A DNA stretch of 22,100 bases from positions 1-22,100 of the forward strand of contig JAGQHH010000048.1 in the NCBI GenBank assembly GCA_020431945.1, given 5' to 3'. A program made the translations under genes and the position numbers. Below are positions 7,450-14,551 of this stretch, piece after piece. The notes under the pieces were generated by a model, which did no database searches, was not told the origin of the DNA, and saw only the letters and a list, made by a program, of their open reading frames with translations. This stretch comes from Cyanobacteria bacterium HKST-UBA02 (GTDB taxonomy: Bacteria; Cyanobacteriota; Vampirovibrionia; Obscuribacterales; Obscuribacteraceae). Positions within the stretch are counted from its first letter, which is position 1. Each line of letters starts with the position of its first letter.

Positions 7450-8490
7450 TTGAAAATCCTCCTGCCGTTAGACAGCTCCGACTATTCCCGGGCAGCCTTC
7501 GAGACCATAGCCGGCGCCACCTGGCTGGGAGCCTCCGAGATTCTTCTGGTCACCGTGGTACGTGCCATCGAGCCCCTGATGCCTTTCGCCATCGACGAGA
7601 AAGCCGTAGCCCGGGAGCAGGAAGTCCTCAATGAGAAGTCCGACTGGCTCATGGGGCTGGCGGACAATCTGCGCAAGACACTTCCAGGCTGCCGGATCAA
7701 CTTTCGCGTTAAATTCGGTGATGTCAGGGAGGCTCTCATCGACACCGCCGTCGACGAGGATTTCGATCTGGTGATCATGGGCTCTCACGGCAGAGGCTCG
7801 ATGGAACGCATTTTCGTAGGCAGCGTCGCCCAGGCAGTGCTGGAGCACGCACCGGCAGCGGTGCTGATTATCAAAGTCAGGGAATCGGGCAAGCGCACAG
7901 GCACCACGAAATTCAAGCGCATTTTGATCCCATACGATGGCTCCATCTATTCCGGCGACACCATCTCCTGGCTTGCCAATCGTACATGGCAGCCCGGCAC
8001 ACGCTTCCACCTGGTTATGTCCATTCCGGAATTCGAAGAAGTGGAAAAAAGAGGCGTGAGCCGGGGCGAAGCCGAGCTTTTAAAAGACCAGTGGCACCAC
8101 ATCAAAGAGCGAGCCTTCGAGATTCTGGAAGAAGCCGCCCTCAAGCTCGGCAAGCGCTGCGGCAACGAGAATGTCAGTGTCGACGCCGTACCCGGCGAGC
8201 CGCAAAGAGCCCTTCTCCAGGCTGCAAACAAATTCAAAGCCGATCTCATCGCCTGCGGCTCACACGGACGCTCGGGACTCTCGCGACTGCTCATCGGCAG
8301 CGTCTCCATGCACCTGGTCAATAATGCGCCCTGCCCGGTCCTCGTGATCAAACGACTTGCTGGAAGCGAGAGTAGCGCTCATGCGCATCAGGAGACCGCT
8401 CACCAAGCTCCGGAGCCGCTTTCCGCCGAGCCGGTGAGGGAAAAACGCAAGACCGTATCCGAGACCCGTCCGCCCTTCACGATGATGTAG
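7450..8490 (+). CDS. Tandem-domain universal stress protein (UspA family)
   Basis: The 346-residue cytosolic protein holds two UspA domains (about 1-143 and 155-302). Each ends in the ATP-binding pattern G-x2-G-x9-G-S: Gly111, Gly114, Gly124 in the first and Gly270, Gly273, Gly283 in the second, so both halves probably bind ATP. Typical length for two fused domains is near 280-310. The extra tail (303-346) is His, Glu and Pro rich and looks disordered. The start is TTG at 7450: the family begins KILLPLDSS and no ATG is available. GAGAG lies eight bases upstream. The next gene starts two bases after the stop, so the stress protein and the membrane EEP protein form a coupled pair. Such proteins respond to starvation and other stress; the trigger is not visible here. 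Confidence 0.92.
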   Translation: MKILLPLDSSDYSRAAFETIAGATWLGASEILLVTVVRAIEPLMPFAIDEKAVAREQEVLNEKSDWLMGLADNLRKTLPGCRINFRVKFGDVREALIDTAVDEDFDLVIMGSHGRGSMERIFVGSVAQAVLEHAPAAVLIIKVRESGKRTGTTKFKRILIPYDGSIYSGDTISWLANRTWQPGTRFHLVMSIPEFEEVEKRGVSRGEAELLKDQWHHIKERAFEILEEAALKLGKRCGNENVSVDAVPGEPQRALLQAANKFKADLIACGSHGRSGLSRLLIGSVSMHLVNNAPCPVLVIKRLAGSESSAHAHQETAHQAPEPLSAEPVREKRKTVSETRPPFTMM

Positions 8491-8492
8491 CC

Positions 8493-9458
8493 GTGACGAA
8501 AGACGTTGATAGTCCCAAGAAGGTTAATATTCCGGCGACACTTTTCTCGGCCCTGCTCATCTCATTTACCATCCTGAGCTTTTTCGGTCAGTTCTGCATC
8601 GCCTTCGAGCTTCTCAGTCATTTTGCTTTCCAGTTCGCCCTGGGACTTCTTCCTTTCACCATCTATTACGTCAAGACAAAAAAATACGCCCCGGCGGGCT
8701 TCTGCGCTGCCGCCCTGGTTGCCAACCTCATCCATATGGCACCTCTATTCATGCCGGCTGAGGCGCATCTGAATGCGGATCTGAAAGCAGATCTGAAAGT
8801 CCTGCAATACAACATCAACAGTCATAACCGATCCTTCCCAGGTCTTGCCGCCTTCATCAAAGAAACGGATGCCGACATCGTCTGCCTGGAGGAAGTCAGA
8901 CCCGAGACAGACGAATATTTGCGAGCCAATATCCCCGGGTCCTACACCACCCGGATCTCAGTACCCCGCAAAGACAACTTCGGCATCGCAGTCTACAGCA
9001 AGCTGCCCTTCGACAAACTCGAGGCGGTCTCTTTATGCAAAGCCGAGATTCCCAGCATCACAGGAAGTTTCGAAATCGCCGGCAAATCTGGTCACCTGAT
9101 CTGTACCCACACCCTGCCCCCGATCAATACCACAGTGTTCGACTTCCGCAACGAGCAACTCTCCCGGCTGGCGGAGCTGGTGAACACCTATGACGGTCCG
9201 GTCGTTCTTGCCGGGGACCTGAATGCTTCGCCTTATTCTTTCTATTTCCAGCAATTGCTGAGCAGCACAGGCTTGCAGGATACGGAGCGGGGACGTGGCC
9301 TGAGACCCACATGGCCAGCCGGACTGCCTGTTTTCGATATTCCCATCGATCATATTCTCGTGAAAGGAGGGCTGGTTACACTCTCCCGAGATGTCTTCGA
9401 TGGCTCGGGCTCGGATCACCGCGCCGTGCTCGGTACTTTCAAGCTGGAAAAAGAATAG
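8493..9458 (+). CDS. Membrane-anchored endonuclease/exonuclease/phosphatase family protein
   Basis: The 321-residue product has three N-terminal hydrophobic segments (about 15-37, 40-60, 67-86) followed by an EEP catalytic domain (101-318). The metal and catalytic residues of the fold are in place: Asn107 in LQYNIN, Glu133 in CLEEV, Asp242 and Asn244 in GDLNAS, Asp286 and His287 in IDHIL, and Asp308 and His309 in GSDHRA. The family covers DNases, sphingomyelinases and phosphoinositide phosphatases; membrane-bound forms like YafD are of uncertain substrate. The active site should face outward given three passes, which argues for lipid or extracellular nucleic acid, but this is inference. The GTG at 8493 is two bases after the upstream stop and lacks its own strong ribosome site. 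A 12-bp in-frame duplication encodes ADLKADLK at 96-103. Confidence 0.9.
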   Translation: MTKDVDSPKKVNIPATLFSALLISFTILSFFGQFCIAFELLSHFAFQFALGLLPFTIYYVKTKKYAPAGFCAAALVANLIHMAPLFMPAEAHLNADLKADLKVLQYNINSHNRSFPGLAAFIKETDADIVCLEEVRPETDEYLRANIPGSYTTRISVPRKDNFGIAVYSKLPFDKLEAVSLCKAEIPSITGSFEIAGKSGHLICTHTLPPINTTVFDFRNEQLSRLAELVNTYDGPVVLAGDLNASPYSFYFQQLLSSTGLQDTERGRGLRPTWPAGLPVFDIPIDHILVKGGLVTLSRDVFDGSGSDHRAVLGTFKLEKE

Positions 9459-9565
9459 GCCAGATTCGTTAGTCTAGTAGTGAAAACCCTGAGCTAGAGC
9501 GATACAAAATCTGATGGAAATACCACGTCCCCGCTGCTAAATTCGAAAGCATACGCCGGGAATGG

Positions 9566-10444
9566 ATGAAAATGAGAATTATCGCAGCCGTCTTGCTTCT
9601 ATGGCTCACTTCTACGTTTGGATGCCTCGCCAAATCGAATGATGGAATCGATGGGAAGGTCCCTACTCCTGTCGCATCAAAAGCAAGAGAAGGCTCGTCG
9701 GCTCTTGCCCGCAAGCTCATCGACGATCTCTACGCTGTCTGCCGGGAGGGGAAATGGTACACCAGATGCGGCTCCGGTGGTCTGCTCAAATTTACTGACG
9801 AGCAGAAAAGCAAAATTGTCGGCATCAAAGAGAAGCTCGGCGCGATCGGTGCTCCAGCGATTCCCGATCTCGTCGAGGCTATGAACGGGAGTTATGCCTT
9901 CGACGCAGAAAGAAAGAGCAGCCGATTCAAAGACAAGGCGAGAAGCTTTTGCACTGAGGTTCTGCAGCAGATTGGCTTACCAGCTCTTCAGTATATTTGC
10001 CAGGGAGACATTCCTGAGAAGAACATCAAAAATCGCTATCTTAATTCCTTTGTCGGCTCCCTGGGCGATAGCGCCGTAGGAGAGATCATGCCGCTACTGA
10101 GCAGCCAGGATGCTAATACCAGGGAGTGGGCAAAGGTCTGCCTACGAACGGCCTACAGCAATGCAAGCAAGAATCAGGCAAGGTTCGTGAGAATGCTCGG
10201 GGGCTCCAAATATACCAACGACGTAACCGTAGACCACTTACTCTTCGAATTGAAAAGTTGCCCGGACAGTGAAGTCCGCGCAGCCTGCATTCCTTCGCTT
10301 TTAGAAATCGCAGGGAGAGCACCAGCACCGATGGCACAAAAGTGCCTGCAGGGAGTCGAGACAGCTTCCCAGTCAGACTACCAGCCGGAGGTCCGGCAGG
10401 CGGCTTCGGAGGCCCTCACCAGGTTCGGTTCGAAGCAACGCTAA
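9566..10444 (+). CDS. Secreted HEAT-repeat-like protein
   Basis: The 292-residue product begins with a signal peptide (MKMRIIAAVLLLWLTSTFG, Cys20 following, cleavage or lipidation near CLAKS). The rest is alpha-helical, with spaced units of the HEAT/PBS type: GAPAIPDLVEAM (about 93-104), LPALQYIC, VGEIMPLLSS, NTREWAKVCLRTA, DSEVRAACIPSLLEIAG and PEVRQAASEALTRF at the C-terminus. Such repeats bind other proteins; no catalytic motif is seen. A true lipobox is doubtful because TFGC is a weak match. The ATG at 9566 was chosen as the first start giving a signal peptide, with a second ATG two codons on. It appears monocistronic, with 107 bp before it and a strong palindrome after it. Confidence 0.78.
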   Translation: MKMRIIAAVLLLWLTSTFGCLAKSNDGIDGKVPTPVASKAREGSSALARKLIDDLYAVCREGKWYTRCGSGGLLKFTDEQKSKIVGIKEKLGAIGAPAIPDLVEAMNGSYAFDAERKSSRFKDKARSFCTEVLQQIGLPALQYICQGDIPEKNIKNRYLNSFVGSLGDSAVGEIMPLLSSQDANTREWAKVCLRTAYSNASKNQARFVRMLGGSKYTNDVTVDHLLFELKSCPDSEVRAACIPSLLEIAGRAPAPMAQKCLQGVETASQSDYQPEVRQAASEALTRFGSKQR

Positions 10445-10482
10445 ACCAGTACCTTTCTTTAGTTTCAAAATTAGTCATTTTT

Positions 10483-10508
10483 GAAAAATCGCAATATTGC
10501 GATTTTTC
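10483..10508. terminator. 26-bp perfect palindrome, probable bidirectional terminator
   Basis: The left half GAAAAATCGCAAT is followed directly by its exact reverse complement ATTGCGATTTTTC. The transcript from either side forms a stem closed by A/U pairs ending in five U. It sits 39 bp after the HEAT gene stop and 58 bp after the end of the convergent DUF1877 gene, the right place to end both. Partly overlapping repeats on both sides (TTTCAAAA at 10463-10470 with TTTTGAAA at 10479-10486; TTTTTC with GAAAAA on the right) could form competing hairpins. Confidence 0.8.
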
Positions 10509-10565
10509 GATCTGCGATTGAAAAAAGAAAATATCCCCACCTCTTTATGCTCCGCCATCAGAAGC

Positions 10566-11060
10566 CTACTGGCTAACTGTAAAAATCACCGAGCGACCTG
10601 CTTTTGCAGCCTTTGAAAAGAATGCCTTCAGAAAGCCAACATTTTCCCAGGTGTACTCAAAATCTACTTCGTCCTTGTTGCCATAATCAGGCGGAAGTTT
10701 CCAATACCGATTCTCCAGCCATTCCTTTGACAGGTCATTCAGTGCTGTCGCAACATCTTTCACTTCATCCGGTGCAACATAAACAACGAAATAATCACCG
10801 CTGAAGCAAAGATGTCGCCCGCCGAAGATGCACCTATTGAGAGGGTAGGAACCGGTCTCCTGATCGAGCGTTCCATCGGACAGGCATCGATGTATTGCAT
10901 CCCAGGACTTGTCTGATTCCTGGAGATTGTCCTCGTCCCACTCTTCTTCAATTTCCTCTATCAGCTCCAGTACAGCATCGTCGGACTCCTCATCGACCGC
11001 GTCGAGCAGTCGCCGAGCCTGGTCTCTGGTAACAGCAAAATGTACGCCAAGGCATCCCAT
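10566..11060 (-). CDS. DUF1877 (YfbM-like) family protein
   Basis: The 164-residue product starts MGCLGVHFAVT and carries SDKSWDAIHRCLSDG (about 49-63), both typical of DUF1877/YfbM proteins, as are GGRHLCFSGDYFVVYVAPDEV in the middle (quoted in parts) and the late block ENVGFLKAFFSKAAKAGRSV (quoted in part as FLKAFFSKAAKAG). The family is cytosolic, of unknown biochemistry, and some members sit in bacterial immunity-like gene sets. An acidic stretch (ELIEEIEEEWDED, 32-44) is prominent. GAGGAGA stands seven bases before the ATG at 11060. It follows the lipoprotein gene by 22 bp on the same strand and is the last gene before the palindromic terminator. Confidence 0.87.
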   Translation of the reverse strand: MGCLGVHFAVTRDQARRLLDAVDEESDDAVLELIEEIEEEWDEDNLQESDKSWDAIHRCLSDGTLDQETGSYPLNRCIFGGRHLCFSGDYFVVYVAPDEVKDVATALNDLSKEWLENRYWKLPPDYGNKDEVDFEYTWENVGFLKAFFSKAAKAGRSVIFTVSQ

Positions 11061-11082
11061 CTAACTTTCTCCTCATTGGCTT

Positions 11083-11739
11083 TCACTCCCAGTTGAGAGT
11101 CCAGTCGTAGAACTGCTCGTATTGCTCCAGGGGAATCTCCATCTGCCCTTCGAACTCGAAAGTCGGGCTGCCGTGGTTGACGCTGGCTGGCGCTAGCTTG
11201 AATTCGGTGGCGGGAACGACGGCATCCTGAATGAGATTGGCTCCCTGATCTCGAAACCCGAGCTTGAACACCGAGAACTGCCGGAGGAACAGTTGCATAT
11301 TTGCAGGTGGTCCCATGATCGCCACACGCACGTGCAGGAGCCCATCGGCCCAGGCTGTCTTGCAATAAGCGTCCAGACCGATGGGAATGATCGATACCGG
11401 TGCATAGTTCTTGATCACTGCAGCATTATCAAGTCTCTGTCTTCCGTACTGAGCCACCGCCTGGCTGGAGGGTCCTCTCTGAGCCTGGCTCGGTTTGTGC
11501 TTCTGAAGATAAGTCCCGCGCTGGAAAGATGGGGCGCTCTGGGGCGCAGATTCCGGCTCCGGGTTCTCCCGGGGTGCCGGGACAGGTCTAGACTCCCCTG
11601 GAGTATTGCTCAGGGTGATGCTCGATTGAGACGGTGCTTCCGCCGGCTCCGGAGTCTTTTCGGAGCAGGCGCCCAGACTCATGCAGGTGACGATGAGAAC
11701 TGGTAAAAGAGATAGTTTGCCGGCTAATCTGTTGGTCAT
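11083..11739 (-). CDS. Proline-rich lipoprotein, function unknown
   Basis: The 218-residue product has a signal sequence ending in the lipobox LGAC with Cys25. A low-complexity linker follows, rich in Pro, Ser, Glu and Gln (about 26-95), like those that bridge a lipid anchor to a folded outer domain. The folded part (100-218) has mixed strands and two cysteine-poor blocks (CKTAWADGLLHVRVAIMG, FKLGFRDQGANL) and ends in an acidic, aromatic tail (YEQFYDWTLNWE). No family is recognised. The ATG at 11739 overlaps the ATG of the divergent glycosyltransferase (11738) in one CATG. A GTG two codons upstream (11745) with TAGGA nine bases before it is a good alternative start. The DUF1877 gene follows by 22 bp. 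Confidence 0.82.
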   Translation of the reverse strand: MTNRLAGKLSLLPVLIVTCMSLGACSEKTPEPAEAPSQSSITLSNTPGESRPVPAPRENPEPESAPQSAPSFQRGTYLQKHKPSQAQRGPSSQAVAQYGRQRLDNAAVIKNYAPVSIIPIGLDAYCKTAWADGLLHVRVAIMGPPANMQLFLRQFSVFKLGFRDQGANLIQDAVVPATEFKLAPASVNHGSPTFEFEGQMEIPLEQYEQFYDWTLNWE

Positions 11740-12418
11740 GATCACCGTTATTATTCCTACAAGAAACGAAGCGGTCAACCTGGAGCGACTTCTTGCTCGC
11801 CTCGGGCGAAGCTCGGTGGAACACGAGATTATCGTGGTGGACGCCAGCGATGACGACTCTACGAAGCAGATAGCGGAAGCTGCAGGGATCGCATGCCTCT
11901 CCAGCGCTCCGGGAAGGGGCGAGCAGCTTGCCGCAGGAGCCCGAGAAAGCCGCGGCGATGTCCTCTTTTTCCTTCATGCTGATACCGCATTCGAAGATGA
12001 TCCCCTGGCAGCCATCGAGAGCCGGTTGAAAAACGACCACGATCTGGCCGGAGGCAATTTCGCCCTGCTCTTCGACGGCGACCGCCCTTTCGACCGTTTC
12101 ACCGAATCGCTCTGCCGGGCGGTCCGGGTCCTGGGAGTCTATTACGGAGACTCGGGGATTTTCGTCCGCAAAGAGGTCTATGACCGGCTGGGCGGCATCA
12201 AGCCCCTGCCGATCATGGAAGACTACGACTTCGTCAGGCGTCTCGAGCGCCACCACCGGACTTGTTATATCACCGACATGCAGCTCACCACATCGAGCCG
12301 CAAATTCCAGGGCAGAAGCCCGTTGGCGATCATCTTCCACTGGATCAAGATGCATTTCCTCTACGCCCTGGGCTCGAGCCCCGAGCGCCTGAAGCGAGCA
12401 TACTACGGTGACACTTGA
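11738..12418 (+). CDS. Glycosyltransferase family 2, TIGR04283 type
   Basis: The 226-residue product is a GT-A fold transferase. It opens with ITVIIPTRNEAVNLERLL (nucleotide-binding start, 2-19), then EIIVVDASDDDST, and shows HADT (about 93-96) in the place of the metal-binding DxD. GGNF, YGDSGIFVRKEVYDRLGG and MEDYDFVRRL are the further conserved blocks of the TIGR04283 family. Members are 220-240 residues, found in Cyanobacteria and other phyla, with unknown acceptor. The ATG at 11738 fits the family start exactly. Frames upstream to 11681 are open but would add 19 residues absent in homologues. Promoter and ribosome site must lie inside the divergent lipoprotein gene. The next gene starts 50 bp on. 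Confidence 0.93.
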   Translation: MITVIIPTRNEAVNLERLLARLGRSSVEHEIIVVDASDDDSTKQIAEAAGIACLSSAPGRGEQLAAGARESRGDVLFFLHADTAFEDDPLAAIESRLKNDHDLAGGNFALLFDGDRPFDRFTESLCRAVRVLGVYYGDSGIFVRKEVYDRLGGIKPLPIMEDYDFVRRLERHHRTCYITDMQLTTSSRKFQGRSPLAIIFHWIKMHFLYALGSSPERLKRAYYGDT

Positions 12419-12432
12419 TTCGGTATCACAGC

Positions 12433-12462
12433 CGGACAGCGCCAGATCGGAAATGCTATACT
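12433..12462 (+). promoter_or_regulatory. Promoter giving a probably leaderless transcript
   Basis: CGGACA (12433-12438, four of six matches to TTGACA) and TATACT (12457-12462, five of six to TATAAT) are 18 bp apart. The ATG at 12469 is the seventh base after the -10 element, exactly where transcription should begin. No Shine-Dalgarno sequence is seen before that ATG. Confidence 0.5.
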
Positions 12463-12468
12463 CTTGAA

Positions 12469-13005
12469 ATGACTGGAAATCCAAGAAAGTCCCTCTCAAC
12501 TGCCTTGCTGAGCGCAAGCCTGATGCTGCTCGCCCCGATAATGCTCCTGGGACTTGCACCGGAAGCTCGAGCCCAGATAGAAGAGTCCACCAGCACCAAG
12601 ATCGCGCCGGCCATCACAGCCTACAAGGCAGGCGAGTATCAGAAGGCGCTCCTCTTCATCAAGGGTCTGGACATAGAGACAGCCAGCGCCCCCCTTACTC
12701 ACTATTACAGCGCCCTCTGCCTCCAGCAGCTCAAGCAGAACTTCGCTGCTTACAACGAGTACAACTATGTCTATATGACCACCCATAACAGAGAGCTCAA
12801 GTACAAAGCTTTCCAGGGTCTGAAAAGCCTGAAGCCGCCAGGTTATAAGCCGCCCAAGTGGCCCAAACCCAAAGTCGTCAAAGCCAAGAGCAGCCAGGAC
12901 AACGTCTGGATCAAGCCCAAAGCCGGCTATGGCAAATCGGGTCCCGCAGCCACAGCGAGCAAGCAAGTGACTATAATTCCAACATCCTGCTCCCGGCGAC
13001 ACTAG
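12469..13005 (+). CDS. Secreted protein with TPR-like region and Pro/Lys-rich tail
   Basis: The 178-residue product has a signal peptide (about 1-35, ending EARA-Q) and a helical section (44-120) in which TAYKAGEYQKALLFIKGL and YYSALCLQQLKQNFAAYNEY look like one or two tetratricopeptide units. From about 121 it is rich in Pro, Lys and Gly (LKPPGYKPPKWPKPK) and probably unstructured and basic. The family is not recognised. The start at 12469 was chosen because it gives the signal peptide; the longer frame from 12415 adds 18 polar residues in front. TATACT with correct spacing places transcription start on the ATG itself. The preceding glycosyltransferase ends 50 bp upstream, so it may be read from its own promoter or from both. 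Confidence 0.75.
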   Translation: MTGNPRKSLSTALLSASLMLLAPIMLLGLAPEARAQIEESTSTKIAPAITAYKAGEYQKALLFIKGLDIETASAPLTHYYSALCLQQLKQNFAAYNEYNYVYMTTHNRELKYKAFQGLKSLKPPGYKPPKWPKPKVVKAKSSQDNVWIKPKAGYGKSGPAATASKQVTIIPTSCSRRH

Positions 13006-13022
13006 AGCTTCGTACTATTACC

Positions 13023-13052
13023 TTGACAAGGCTTAGAAAAATTACATATATT
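13023..13052 (+). promoter_or_regulatory. Near-consensus sigma-70 promoter for the TadE operon
   Basis: TTGACA (13023-13028, perfect) and TATATT (13047-13052, five of six) are separated by 18 bp of A/T-rich DNA. Transcription would start near 13059, about 29 nt before the ATG at 13088. It is the best promoter match found in the window. Confidence 0.65.
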
Positions 13053-13087
13053 GATGTGTAAGCCAGTTGTGACTTAGTAGGCAAATC

Positions 13088-13555
13088 ATGCAACGATTCG
13101 GGCGCTCGAGATCTAGTAGAACGGTAGCCGGAAGTGCCATCACCGAGACGGGTCCTGCCCTTTTCATACTCTTTATCATGATCCTCTTCCCGCTCATCGA
13201 CCTGATGTATATGGGACTTGCTTATGGCATCGTTTACTATCTCAATTTCCTGGAAGTCCGCGAGCTGGCGGTCCGGGAGCCTGCCGACACCGCCGTTGTG
13301 CTTCAGGACCTGGACAATCTCTTCGTCCAGCAGGGGCTCGGCAAATTCATCGGTCTGGCCATCAGCGACATCCAGCACCCTCTTCCCGGTCAGGCCACCC
13401 GAGCCGGCGACCCGCTCCTGGTAACATGTACTACTCAGGCACAGGTCGACCCCTTCTTGAGCCTGCCGTTTATCATGCCCGTGGCGGGAATCAACAGCCC
13501 TGTGACCTTCGAGGTTAGCTCGAGCCGGCTCCAGGAAGAGAATGGCCTGAACTAG
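13088..13555 (+). CDS. TadE-type pilus-like protein
   Basis: The 155-residue product has a short basic leader (RFGRSRSSRTVAGS) and Glu20 at the head of one long hydrophobic helix (about 23-55). This is the architecture of TadE/TadG minor pseudopilins, in which the glutamate at position 5 of the mature helix guides assembly. The outer part (60-155) contains two cysteines only and no known domain. Processing by a TadV-type peptidase is family knowledge; no such gene is in this window. TAGG lies near the ATG at 13088, downstream of a strong promoter. It is first in a set with a second TadE-type gene (13 bp gap) and a Cys-rich lipoprotein gene overlapping that by four bases. Confidence 0.78.
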   Translation: MQRFGRSRSSRTVAGSAITETGPALFILFIMILFPLIDLMYMGLAYGIVYYLNFLEVRELAVREPADTAVVLQDLDNLFVQQGLGKFIGLAISDIQHPLPGQATRAGDPLLVTCTTQAQVDPFLSLPFIMPVAGINSPVTFEVSSSRLQEENGLN

Positions 13556-13568
13556 GACTTACCAGCAG

Positions 13569-13994
13569 ATGATTACTTTCAGAAGTAGACGAGCGAAAAG
13601 GGCAGCCAGCCTCGTAGAGGTGATAGCCGGTCTGTTCATTATCATTCCACTCTTCCTGTGCATGATCGACCTCTCAGCGGTCGTGATCGGTCAGATCGTC
13701 AATGATGCCCTGGCCAAGCGGGCTGCCCGTGCAGCAGCTCAGAAAGCCACCAGCGCCGAGGCCAACACCGCCGCCCAGGCCATCGTCAATTCCTATCAGG
13801 TCAACGGAATCGTCAGCCAGGCAAGTCTCGTAAACGTCACATTCAACGCCGGAAACGACGGCAACGTGATAATAGAGACCCAGGTGCAGATCAATGTCCC
13901 GGCACCGATTCCTTTCGTGCCCCTGCTCACCAACGGTCGGAATATGAACGCCCGGGCCACCGAGCCCATCGTGATGCTTCCGGCGGGACCATGA
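13569..13994 (+). CDS. Second TadE/TadG-type pilus-like protein
   Basis: The 141-residue product begins with a basic leader (FRSRRAKRAAS) followed by LVEVIAGLFIIIPLFLC, with Glu17 at the start of the helix, as in TadE-like pseudopilins. After the helix, VVIGQIVNDALAKRAARAAAQKA is the amphipathic continuation common in TadE/TadG proteins. The rest is a small beta-rich outer domain. No own promoter is seen and the ribosome site is weak, so expression probably follows the upstream TadE gene. The stop codon shares ATGA with the start of the next gene, a sign of coupling. Confidence 0.8.
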   Translation: MITFRSRRAKRAASLVEVIAGLFIIIPLFLCMIDLSAVVIGQIVNDALAKRAARAAAQKATSAEANTAAQAIVNSYQVNGIVSQASLVNVTFNAGNDGNVIIETQVQINVPAPIPFVPLLTNGRNMNARATEPIVMLPAGP

Positions 13995-14551
13995 CAGGTT
14001 ACAGCAAACCGGTATTTATCACAGCACTCTTCCTCCTCGCAATAGCCGCCGGTGGTTGCTCGAGCACCACCAGCGATGGCAAGCCCGAGCCCGCAGGGAG
14101 CAAGCAGCAATCCTCGGAGAAGCCATCCGCTACCGATGCCGGTCCCGACCGGGCGCACAGCGCCAGCAAGCGCCGGGACAAAGACGTGACGGTCAAGACC
14201 AATGCCAGACCGATCACCCTGGAAGGCGAAGTGATCGACACCTGGTGCTATTGCTCAGGAGTAATGGGCCCGGGACGGGGTCCCGAGCACGAGAAATGCG
14301 CCAAGCTCTGCGTGGCAGGCGGCGTGAGCGCCGGCATCCTCACCGACGACGGCACTGTCTATATCGCCGCCAAGCACCAGGGTTATAAAGGCTGCAATGG
14401 CTTGCTCCTGCCCTATGTGGCGCAACGAGTAAGAGCCACCGGCTGGCTTGCCGAAAGGGGCGGATGCAAGGTTTTGAAAATCAGCAAAGTAGAGCTGGTG
14501 AAAAGTAATAGCTCCGAAGAACCAGAGCCTACTGGCGCTGAGGAGCAGTGA
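13991..14551 (+). CDS. Cysteine-rich lipoprotein
   Basis: The 186-residue product has a signal sequence with a lipobox ending at Cys23 (AAGGC) and a polar, Ser/Lys-rich linker to about 75. Its compact C-terminal domain (79-170) carries six cysteines: the WCYC pair (Cys86, Cys88), CAKLC (Cys103, Cys107), and single Cys135 and Cys159. The block GEVIDTWCYC, a gap, EHEKCAKLCVAGGV, then GILTDDGTVY recalls a small exported domain found in several phyla and thought to bind a metal or heme; this is from memory of the pattern and no name is given. It overlaps the upstream TadE gene by ATGA, so a role in the same surface structure is likely. Its last 23 bp overlap the end of the convergent TPR gene. 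Confidence 0.8.
   Translation: MTGYSKPVFITALFLLAIAAGGCSSTTSDGKPEPAGSKQQSSEKPSATDAGPDRAHSASKRRDKDVTVKTNARPITLEGEVIDTWCYCSGVMGPGRGPEHEKCAKLCVAGGVSAGILTDDGTVYIAAKHQGYKGCNGLLLPYVAQRVRATGWLAERGGCKVLKISKVELVKSNSSEEPEPTGAEEQ

Noticed and set aside
9459..9565. Possible terminator or promoter between the EEP gene and the HEAT-like gene
   Set aside because: Only CTAG-type short repeats are present, with no stem plus T run and no paired -35/-10 hexamers.
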